NCBI GenBank assembly: GCA_900313435.1
Contig: OMRF01000022.1
Coordinates: 1 to 11,742, forward strand
DNA from: an uncultured Lachnospiraceae bacterium
GTDB taxonomy: Bacteria > Bacillota > Clostridia > Lachnospirales > Lachnospiraceae
DNA: 11,742 bases
Direction of reading: 5' to 3'
The notes below the pieces were generated by a model that saw only the letters and a program-made list of their open reading frames with translations, did no database searches and was not told the origin of the DNA. Position 1 is the first letter of the stretch. Each line of letters starts with the position of its first letter. The position numbers and the translations under genes are program-made. Positions 1 to 7,199 of the stretch are shown here, piece by piece.

Positions 1-2
1 CG

Positions 3-138
3 CAGGTCAGTACATCTGATCTGTGAAGGGTGCTGTCAGCCACCCTTATGTAACGCCACGGAAGCCACACCGATAAAATGTAGGAGCGATTAGCGAACTA
101 CAGGGCAGTTACAAGCTCGGTAACTTGTTGCCGAGTAG
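3..138 (+). other. Structured non-coding leader upstream of the symporter gene
   Basis: No credible gene lies in the first 174 bases. The strand can fold into several hairpins. One has an 8-bp stem at 3-10/16-23 with a 5-base loop (one G-T pair). A second, at 26-47, pairs AAGGGT with ACCCTT and continues inward as GCT/AGC across a one-base bulge. A weaker one pairs TGTAG (79-83) with CTACA (98-102). A fourth at 116-135 has an 8-bp stem and loop CTTG. A competing stem, AGTTAC (107-112) with GTAACT (120-125), shares bases with the fourth, so the two cannot form together. No T-run follows any stem, so none is a convincing intrinsic terminator. The glycine, lysine, T-box, SAM, TPP and FMN hallmarks I know are not visible. 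It may be a cis-regulatory leader or partly the 3' end of an upstream element. The function is not identified. Confidence 0.4.
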
Positions 139-174
139 TTGACAGCGTATGCGAAGACTATTACGGAGAGTTTC

Positions 175-1707
175 ATGGAACAGCTTTTAGAACAGATAAA
201 GAACGTAAATGATACTGCAAATGGTTTCATATGGGGAACCTTCGGGATCATCTTTCTTCTCGGAACAGGCATAGTCTGCACTATCGTCACAAAATGCCCT
301 CAGATCACCAGGTTCGGGCATATCGTAAAGAATACCTTCGGTCAGCTTTTCAAAAAAGATATCCACAAAAAAATGGATAATGACCCTGGAACACTTTCGC
401 AGTTTCAGGCGGTCTGTACCGGACTTGCTGCCGTCATAGGCACGGGAAATATCGCCGGAGTTTCCACCGCGATCTGTCTTGGCGGTCCGGGGGCAGTATT
501 CTGGATGTGGATAGCAGCTTTTTTCGGGATGGTGACACGCTACTGCGAGAATGTGCTCGGTGTCTATTTCAGAAGAAAGAACAGGAATAAAGAATGGTCC
601 GGAGGAGTTATGTACTACCTGAAGGACGGACTCGGGAGATATCCCGGTTTCAAGACTATCGGGCGGATACTTGCCGCACTTTTTTGTGTATTTACTATCC
701 TCGCATCCTTTGGGACCGGAAATATGGCTCAGATCAACAAGATCACGCTAAATGTCCAGTCAGCGTTTTTCAGTAATGTCGAGGCGCCGGCGATTGCGGG
801 AGTTTCAGTCGTAAACTGGGCCATAGGCCTCGCTCTGATGATCCTGGGAGGCTTCATCGTCTTCGGCGGACTAAAGAGGATAGCGGCCTTTTCCGTAAAG
901 GTAGTTCCGATCACGGCACTTGTCTATGTCATCGGGTGTCTGATAGTTATTCTGTCAAATATATCCGTGATGGGCGATGTCTTTTCATCGATCTTTCATT
1001 TCGCCTTTGTTCCGAGAGCTGCTATCGGCGGCGTAGCCGGTTCCCTGCTAAAGACCATAATCGACGGGCCTGTAAAAAATGGCTGCAAGAGGGGGATATT
1101 TTCAAACGAGGCCGGACTCGGGTCTACCGTCATGGTACATTCAAATTCAAGCGTGAAGGAGCCTGTCCGTCAGGGAATGTGGGGCATCTTTGAAGTCTTT
1201 GTGGATACGATAGTGGTCTGCACGATGACTGCCCTTGTCGTTCTTTCTTCGGGTGCCATAGATCTTAAGACCGGTTTTGCTGCAGCGGGAACAAATGACG
1301 CAACCCTTGTCTCCACTGCCTTTTCCAATGTGTTTGGACAGCCGGGGGAATGGTTCATTGCCGTGATCATGCTGATCTTTGCCTTCACCACCGTGGTGGG
1401 CTGGTCACAATACGGGTCCAAGGTGACGGAGTATCTTTTCGGTGAAAAGATCGTGAAATATTACCGGCTCATCTTTGTTCTGACTATAATCTTTGGAGCA
1501 GTGCTTGAACCCTCGCTTGCCTGGGATGTATCGGATACCTTCAACGGACTCATGATGATACCGAATCTCATCGGTATCCTTGCCCTCATTCCGCTTGTCG
1601 CAAAGATCACAAAGAATTACAGGGATCGCCGGATCAGAAAAATGAGCATTTCACCCATGCTTTCCTATGACCCTTATCTTCAGGAGAAATATGAAAATGA
1701 AGGATAA
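175..1707 (+). CDS. AGCS-family sodium:alanine/glycine symporter
   Basis: This 510-residue inner-membrane protein should import a small neutral amino acid (alanine or glycine in characterised members) with Na+ or H+. The family signature GTGNIAGV is at residues 89-96, followed by the typical LGGPGAVFWMW stretch. The second hallmark, NEAGLGS, is at residues 311-317, followed by a Pro-x-x-Gln-Gly and FEVFVDT segment. About ten to eleven hydrophobic helices cover most of the length, and the size is normal for the family. After NEAGLGS the usual AP-x-AHA stretch is replaced by TVMVHSNSS, so substrate preference may differ from textbook members. I chose the ATG at 175 because GGAG (165-168) lies six bases upstream; an in-frame TTG at 139 would add 12 unconserved residues and has no ribosome site. 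The 3' end overlaps the next gene by 17 bases, so the symporter and kinase are probably co-translated. The family is certain; the substrate is not. Confidence 0.93.
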   Translation: MEQLLEQIKNVNDTANGFIWGTFGIIFLLGTGIVCTIVTKCPQITRFGHIVKNTFGQLFKKDIHKKMDNDPGTLSQFQAVCTGLAAVIGTGNIAGVSTAICLGGPGAVFWMWIAAFFGMVTRYCENVLGVYFRRKNRNKEWSGGVMYYLKDGLGRYPGFKTIGRILAALFCVFTILASFGTGNMAQINKITLNVQSAFFSNVEAPAIAGVSVVNWAIGLALMILGGFIVFGGLKRIAAFSVKVVPITALVYVIGCLIVILSNISVMGDVFSSIFHFAFVPRAAIGGVAGSLLKTIIDGPVKNGCKRGIFSNEAGLGSTVMVHSNSSVKEPVRQGMWGIFEVFVDTIVVCTMTALVVLSSGAIDLKTGFAAAGTNDATLVSTAFSNVFGQPGEWFIAVIMLIFAFTTVVGWSQYGSKVTEYLFGEKIVKYYRLIFVLTIIFGAVLEPSLAWDVSDTFNGLMMIPNLIGILALIPLVAKITKNYRDRRIRKMSISPMLSYDPYLQEKYENEG

Positions 1708-3754
1708 AAACAGTGTTCACATCACAGTAGTTGCTTTTGTTTCCATAGCCATCGCCGCTCTTGCAGTCATGAGCATTGTATCAGGCTGGGAGCTTTGGAT
1801 GACGCTTCCGATATCGGCAGCTGCTGTCGGGATGTGGGTGATACATTTGAGACAGGCTTTTACTCCCGAGATCCGGGAAGTTTATTATCTCGTGGTGGCG
1901 ATGGCAGGTCTCTTTTTTCATGGTGTTCACCAGAACGGATTCTTTGATCTTGTGGCGGCAGTCTGTCCCCTCATTGTTCTGTTCGCGCTTCTTGGTTCGA
2001 CACGCATGCTCACGCTGCTTTTGATAGAATATATTGTCCTGCTCCTGATGCAGCTCACATTCATAACCGGGGTTTCAACTCTGGTCGGTTCGTTCGGCGA
2101 AGGGGTAAAGCTCATATACCACATACTCGTTGTGTTTTCCGTCTATATCATCTGCTGCCTGATCATTAACCAGAGAAATACTCTGGAAAGAGAGATCGAA
2201 AAAGAGAACAAAGATTTAAGCGCGGCAGAGGAAGACACGGATGATTTTCTTTCAAACATATCCCATGAGCTGCGTACTCCCGTAAATGTTGTAAACGGCA
2301 TGTCGGAGCTGATATTGAAGAAGGGAGAGAGTGAGGATGTCACAGCCATCAATGAGGCGGGGAAAAGACTCTCCAATCAGATAGAGAATATCCAGGATTA
2401 CACGGAGATCAAAAAAGGTCAGGTTATCATCGAAGAGGATCGATATATGATCGTCTCTCTTTTGAATGACATCATTTCAAGTCTGAAGCTGAGGGAAAGG
2501 GGAGAAGAGCTTGAGTTTGTCATTGATCTCGATCCGAATGTTCCTTCAATGATGGTCGGAGACGTAAAAAAGCTTTACAAGATAATGAGGCACCTTATCG
2601 ACAATGCGGTGAAGTTCACGCCTTCAGGCGGTGTCTACATAGGTATAACGGCCGAAAGAAGGGATTACGGGGCAAATCTTGTGATAGACATCACAGATAC
2701 CGGGATCGGAATGTCACGAAAGGTGTTGGAAAGTGCGTCGAATGGGCTTTATCAGGCTGACAAGAAAAGAAACCGTCAGACAGGCGGCATAGGCCTTGGA
2801 CTGAATATAGTCCACGGCTTTGCACACTGGATGGGGGGCTTTGTAAAGATCAAAAGTGAGAAGGGCGAGGGTACTAAAGTCCGCGTTGTTGTCCCGCAGA
2901 AGGTTATAGACTCATCGCCCTGCCTCACGATCGACCATAAAAAGGCAGGCTGCATAATATTCCACGTTTGGGATCAAAAGTTCAAAGTGCCGAAGGTTCG
3001 TGATTTCTACCGTGACATGGCAGTACATATAGCGCAAGGATTCAATGTTGAGCTTTATGCCGCGGTGGACAGGGAAGAAGTGGAAGCTTCCATAAAGAAT
3101 CACAATGTAACCCACATCTTCATGGGAACTGAGGAGTATCAGGCAATGCCTGAATACTTTGATGAGCTTGCAAAAAAAGATATCACTGTGGCAGTCTCCG
3201 CCGATCCGGGCTTGTCTAAAAAAGCAGATAGTCTGGTGATCACGATGCCAAAGCCTATCTATGGTTTCCCGGTGGCAAAGATCCTCAACGGTCTTGTGGA
3301 AAGAGGGGAAACAGCTCTTGAGGAAAAGAAGGAAAAGGTAAAATTTGACGGGGTAAGAGCTCTCATAGTGGATGATGAACCCATGAATCTTGTAGTCGCG
3401 ACCGGACTCTTCAAGGATTACAGGATGATCACTGACACCGCGGGAAGCGGAAATGAGGCGATACAGAAAGTAATGGATCAGGACTTCGATGTCATATTCA
3501 TGGATCATATGATGCCCGAGATGGACGGGATTGAGGCTATGAAGCGTATCAGGGATCATTTGAAGGAGAACGGGAAAGTCGTAAAGATGATAGCCCTGAC
3601 GGCAAATGCCGTGAGCGGCGCACGCGAGATGTTCATGAATGAAGGCTTTGACGGCTTCATAAGTAAGCCGATAGATACCACTGATTTTGAAAGGGTAATG
3701 AAGAAGCTCCTTTATGGCGAAAGACCTTCAGAGGATGGGGGTGTTTTTGTATGA
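1691..3754 (+). CDS. Six-helix hybrid sensor histidine kinase with pseudo-receiver and receiver
   Basis: This is a 687-residue membrane sensor kinase. Residues 8 to about 160 hold six predicted membrane helices with no large extracellular domain, so the signal is probably sensed in the membrane. A short acidic coiled coil leads to the HisKA H-box ISHELRTPVN with the phospho-accepting His192. The ATPase domain shows the N-box (Asn305 in DNAVKFT), G1 (DTGIGM from Asp336) and G2 (TGGIGLGL, 364-371). Residues about 418-538 look like a degenerate receiver, with Gly479 where the phospho-Asp should be. The C-terminal receiver is intact: acidic pair Asp561/Asp562, phospho-site Asp605 in FMDHMMPEMDG, Thr637 and Lys659. 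There is no HPt and no output domain, so phosphate must leave through another protein. I chose the ATG at 1691 (AGGAG at 1682-1686); ATG 1697 is an alternative start. The gene overlaps the symporter by 17 bases and the next kinase by ATGA. Confidence 0.93.
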   Translation: MKMKDKNSVHITVVAFVSIAIAALAVMSIVSGWELWMTLPISAAAVGMWVIHLRQAFTPEIREVYYLVVAMAGLFFHGVHQNGFFDLVAAVCPLIVLFALLGSTRMLTLLLIEYIVLLLMQLTFITGVSTLVGSFGEGVKLIYHILVVFSVYIICCLIINQRNTLEREIEKENKDLSAAEEDTDDFLSNISHELRTPVNVVNGMSELILKKGESEDVTAINEAGKRLSNQIENIQDYTEIKKGQVIIEEDRYMIVSLLNDIISSLKLRERGEELEFVIDLDPNVPSMMVGDVKKLYKIMRHLIDNAVKFTPSGGVYIGITAERRDYGANLVIDITDTGIGMSRKVLESASNGLYQADKKRNRQTGGIGLGLNIVHGFAHWMGGFVKIKSEKGEGTKVRVVVPQKVIDSSPCLTIDHKKAGCIIFHVWDQKFKVPKVRDFYRDMAVHIAQGFNVELYAAVDREEVEASIKNHNVTHIFMGTEEYQAMPEYFDELAKKDITVAVSADPGLSKKADSLVITMPKPIYGFPVAKILNGLVERGETALEEKKEKVKFDGVRALIVDDEPMNLVVATGLFKDYRMITDTAGSGNEAIQKVMDQDFDVIFMDHMMPEMDGIEAMKRIRDHLKENGKVVKMIALTANAVSGAREMFMNEGFDGFISKPIDTTDFERVMKKLLYGERPSEDGGVFV

Positions 3755-6700
3755 AAAAAGCAGTCTCTGATTTTTTAAGAAAGCATGATACTTTTGAGGA
3801 AAAGAACCTTCTGGTCTTGAGCGCTTTTCTTGATGTCTCCTTTTTCGTAACCCTTATCATGGATATTGCTTTCTATGAAAAGGGCCTTTTTGCAGAAGTG
3901 TTGGTATCGGGTGTCCTCGTGATCCTTATACCGGTATGCGTATCTGTCGCTTACAGAAAGAAAAAGATACAGCTATACTCAACCATTCTGGTAGCTTTTG
4001 TTCTGTTTTTTGTCCAGCCAGTCGTATTTTTCCATAATGACGGAGGCATCGGAAGCGGTGTTCCGGATATGATAATTGCCTTTCTCATGATAGGTCTCTG
4101 TTCCTTCGGTATCTGGAAGATCATCTTTGCCATTTCAGCCGTTTTGATCACGGGAGCGGAATATTTCGTATGGTATAATTATCCCGAGTTTATCGTGAGT
4201 CATCCCAGAGAGCAATATATAATCGTTTCAGGCTTATCCCTGATATATGCCGGCATTGCTGTTCTGGTGCTGACAAGTTTTCTGGTGCGTCTTTTCAAGA
4301 AGGAAAATGACAAAGCGAAGGATGAAGCTGAGCGCGCCGAGGAATTAAACAAGAGCCAGAGCCGGTTCTTCTCGAGCATGAGTCATGAGATACGTACTCC
4401 TATCAACTCCATTTTGGGCTTGAACGAGCTCATCCTGAGAAGAGAAGAGGTTGATGAGAAGACAAAGCGCGATGCAAAAAACATTCAGGGCGCCGGAAAG
4501 ATGCTTCTTGCCCTTGTAAATGACATCCTTGACGTCAGCAAGATCAATGCAGGGAAGATGGATATAGTTCCCGTAAATTACAAACCTGCCGAGCTTGTTT
4601 CGGAGATCGTGAACATGATATGGCTCCGTGCCGAGGAAAAGGGTCTTCGGTTTGAGGTTTCGTTAGATCCCTCGATTCCCTCCGAGCTTTTCGGTGACGA
4701 GGTGCGGATCAGACAGATACTCATCAATCTTTTGAATAATGCGGTCAAATATACAAAGGCAGGCACTATAAGACTCCATCTTGAAAGTGCTGATGTGACC
4801 GATGATTCTGTACGGCTTATTATGGAAGTGAGCGATACCGGAATGGGGATAAAGCCCGAGGCTATTCCTGTTCTCTTTGATTCCTTCAGTCGTGTCGATG
4901 AGGAGAAGAACAGGAATATTGAAGGAACGGGGCTTGGACTTTCGATCGTAAAGCAGCTTGTTGAATTGATGGATGGACGGATCACGGTAGACAGTGTCTA
5001 TAGCCAGGGATCGACCTTTACGGTGGAGCTTACACAGGGGATCTCCAATCATCATATAATTGGCGAGGTCAACATCGCAAATACCGAAACAACAGGAAGC
5101 GGGCATGCTTACGAGAGCGGCTTTACTGCACAACAGGCGAGGATACTTATCGTTGATGACAACGAGCTGAACCTTTCCGTTGAAAAAGGACTCCTTTCCG
5201 AAACAAAAATGACCATAGATACAGTCCTGTCCGGAGAGAAGGCCTTGGAGCTCACTCTTGTAAACCGTTATGATGTGATCCTTATGGATCATCTCATGCC
5301 CAATATGGACGGGATCGAATGTTTGAAGAGGATCAGGAATCAGTCGGGAGGACTCAATAATCAGGTTCCCGTCATCGTGCTCACGGCAAATGCGGGATCG
5401 GAGAATCTTGAACTCTACAGGAACAGCGGCTTTGATGGCTATCTCGCAAAGCCGGTTTCAGGAAAGCAGATGGAGGAGGTGCTGCTCCATCATATTCCTG
5501 TGAAGAAGGTCACAAAAGTAAGGAGCGACCTTGAAAACAGGGAGATGAACGCTACGAAGGGCTACAGCCGGAAGATCCCGCTGTACATCACGGCAAGCAC
5601 CATGTGCGACCTTCCGGATGAGATCGTGAATAAACTTCCGATCGAGATCATCCCGTTTACGCTCTGGACCAAAAACGGGATGTTCTGGGATGGCGTGGAT
5701 GCGGGTTCGGACGAGCTTGTCAGATATATGAAGAACGAGGATAATGTGCTGAAGTCCGGGCCTCCGACTGCTGAAGAGTTTGAGAAACTCTTCTCAAGGG
5801 TGACTGCGAAGGCGCATCAGATCATACACATAACCCTTACGACCGGAATGAGCAAAGAATATGAGGTCGCGGTAAGCGTCGCAAAGAAATTCGGAAATGT
5901 AAGGGTAGTGAATTCGGAATATCTTTCAAGCGCATACGGCCTTCTGGTGTTCCTTGCGGGGATCATGGCTGCGCATAATGAACCTGTTGAAAGGATATTG
6001 TCAGAGCTTGAATACCTGAAAAAGACTATGCACTGCAGCTTCATTGTTTCAGACCTTGAATACATGAGGAGGGGCGGTCATGTGAGCAGTACTACCGAGA
6101 TGATGATGAAGAGTATGAGCATGCGCCCGTCTCTTCGCTTGAAGAACAACAAATTCGGCGTTGACAAGCTTTGGGTAGGAAATCTTCGCAAGAGCTATGA
6201 AAGATATATCCACCACGCTCTTCCCAGAAGCGCAGACCCGGATCTTAATGTGATATTCATTACTTATGTGGATGTCTCTGAAGAGGATCTTCAGTGGATC
6301 GAAAAAGAGGTAAGAAAGATCGCAGCCTTCAATTTCGTTATCTTCCAGAAGGCATCTGCGGCTGTATCCGTAAACTGCGGCCCGGGAACATTCGGACTTT
6401 TGTATATGGATAAGGGCCGAAGGGCATGGCATATGGAGCCTTATCTTTCCTCCTTTGCCCGGACCGATACAGAGCAGGACGAGCCTGTGGTCTCTTATAC
6501 TGTTCCCGCAGACAATAAAGAGGATGAGATCGTGTACGAGGAAAGAGTTGATGACGAGGAGATCGAAGAAAACGAGCCATTGTGGTATGAGAGTATTCTG
6601 GGCATCGATCCCGAAACGGCGATCAAAAACAGCGGCTCTGAGGATGCGTTTAAGACAGTACTTCAGATCTTCTATGACTCGATAGACTCAAAATCTTCGG

Positions 6701-7170
6701 AGATAGAAGGGTATTACCGGGAAGGCGATTGGAAGAACTACACTATCAAGGTGCACGCATTGAAAAGCTCTGCGAAGATCATCGGAGCGCTGTCACTTTC
6801 GGACAAGGCAAAGGAACTTGAAGATGCGGGGAAGGAAAGTGATATCGATTATATCAGGAATAATCATGAAGAGATGATGGAGGAGTACAGGTCTTACAAG
6901 GAAAAGCTCTCTTTTGTATTTAACAGTGATGAAAAAGAAGCGGATGACGAAAGACCGCTCGCTGATATGACGCTTATCGAGTCAGTTTATGATACAATAA
7001 GGGAGGCTTGTGACTCCATGGATACGGACGCGATAGATGAGACCTTTTCAGAGCTTTCTGCCTACAGGATCCCCGAGGATGAGGCGGAAAAGATCAACAG
7101 GTTAAAAGAATGCTTTGATAATTTTGATTATGACGGTATGCTCTCGATACTCGACGGCGGAAATGGTTGA
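3751..7170 (+). CDS. Hybrid histidine kinase with embedded DegV domain and HPt
   Basis: This 1139-residue multidomain kinase reads as follows. Six membrane helices (about 20-178) include a GGIGSGVP loop of a kind I recall from Lachnospiraceae sensors. HisKA has His212 in MSHEIRTPIN. The ATPase has Asn330 in NNAVKYT, Asp362 in DTGMGI and GTGLGLS at 392-398. The receiver has Asp469/Asp470, phospho-site Asp513 in LMDHLMPNMDG, Thr545 and Lys567. A full DegV (EDD) domain spans about 609-887, with ASTMCDLP, WDGVD, EYMRRGGHVS and CGPGTFG motifs. An acidic linker (about 905-940) follows, then an HPt domain (about 945-1057) with His1002 in KVHALKSSAKIIG and a helical C-terminal domain (about 1070-1137). 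DegV proteins such as FakB bind fatty acids. Finding one inside a kinase, just before the HPt, suggests lipid-responsive phosphotransfer; that is inference. The ATG lies in ATGA, overlapping the previous stop, with only a G-rich site (3737-3741) upstream, so translational coupling is likely. There is no frameshift; the reading frame is continuous. Confidence 0.93.
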   Translation: MKKAVSDFLRKHDTFEEKNLLVLSAFLDVSFFVTLIMDIAFYEKGLFAEVLVSGVLVILIPVCVSVAYRKKKIQLYSTILVAFVLFFVQPVVFFHNDGGIGSGVPDMIIAFLMIGLCSFGIWKIIFAISAVLITGAEYFVWYNYPEFIVSHPREQYIIVSGLSLIYAGIAVLVLTSFLVRLFKKENDKAKDEAERAEELNKSQSRFFSSMSHEIRTPINSILGLNELILRREEVDEKTKRDAKNIQGAGKMLLALVNDILDVSKINAGKMDIVPVNYKPAELVSEIVNMIWLRAEEKGLRFEVSLDPSIPSELFGDEVRIRQILINLLNNAVKYTKAGTIRLHLESADVTDDSVRLIMEVSDTGMGIKPEAIPVLFDSFSRVDEEKNRNIEGTGLGLSIVKQLVELMDGRITVDSVYSQGSTFTVELTQGISNHHIIGEVNIANTETTGSGHAYESGFTAQQARILIVDDNELNLSVEKGLLSETKMTIDTVLSGEKALELTLVNRYDVILMDHLMPNMDGIECLKRIRNQSGGLNNQVPVIVLTANAGSENLELYRNSGFDGYLAKPVSGKQMEEVLLHHIPVKKVTKVRSDLENREMNATKGYSRKIPLYITASTMCDLPDEIVNKLPIEIIPFTLWTKNGMFWDGVDAGSDELVRYMKNEDNVLKSGPPTAEEFEKLFSRVTAKAHQIIHITLTTGMSKEYEVAVSVAKKFGNVRVVNSEYLSSAYGLLVFLAGIMAAHNEPVERILSELEYLKKTMHCSFIVSDLEYMRRGGHVSSTTEMMMKSMSMRPSLRLKNNKFGVDKLWVGNLRKSYERYIHHALPRSADPDLNVIFITYVDVSEEDLQWIEKEVRKIAAFNFVIFQKASAAVSVNCGPGTFGLLYMDKGRRAWHMEPYLSSFARTDTEQDEPVVSYTVPADNKEDEIVYEERVDDEEIEENEPLWYESILGIDPETAIKNSGSEDAFKTVLQIFYDSIDSKSSEIEGYYREGDWKNYTIKVHALKSSAKIIGALSLSDKAKELEDAGKESDIDYIRNNHEEMMEEYRSYKEKLSFVFNSDEKEADDERPLADMTLIESVYDTIREACDSMDTDAIDETFSELSAYRIPEDEAEKINRLKECFDNFDYDGMLSILDGGNG

Positions 7171-7186
7171 TCCGGAAGTGATTTAC

Positions 7187-7192
7187 AGGAGG
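7187..7192 (+). promoter_or_regulatory. Ribosome binding site that fixes a TTG start
   Basis: AGGAGG lies seven bases before the TTG at 7200. It is a perfect anti-16S match and the strongest site in the kinase cluster. No ATG or GTG is better placed, so the receiver gene almost certainly begins with TTG. The strong site may offset the weaker initiation codon and the 29-base gap after the preceding gene. Confidence 0.8.
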
Positions 7193-7199
7193 AAGAGAC

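Noticed and set aside
1..138. Glycine, lysine, glutamine (glnA-type) or SRP-like RNA
   Set aside because: Isolated strings such as ACGGAAG and GGTGCTGT resemble parts of such RNAs, but the remaining conserved cores are absent.
139..167. TTGACA at 139-144, a perfect -35 match, upstream of the symporter start
   Set aside because: The hexamer 17 bases downstream (TACGGA) is a poor -10, and transcription would begin at about the start codon, after the ribosome site. Probably chance.
139..174. TTG start at 139 for the symporter
   Set aside because: It adds 12 residues with no ribosome site, while ATG 175 has GGAG six bases upstream and gives a typical AGCS N-terminus.
2912..3559. Long open frame on the minus strand (215 codons)
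   Set aside because: It lies wholly inside the first kinase gene, opposite conserved receiver motifs, has His/Cys/Tyr-rich composition, and resembles no family.
4663..5292. Long open frame on the minus strand (209 codons)
   Set aside because: It is antisense to the ATPase and receiver of the second kinase, whose motifs are intact; it has no recognisable domain or ribosome site.
5520..5600. Possible frameshift joining a separate degV gene to the kinase
   Set aside because: The frame is open and in register from receiver through DegV to HPt, and there is no ribosome site with a well-placed start at the DegV boundary; a true fusion is the simpler reading.
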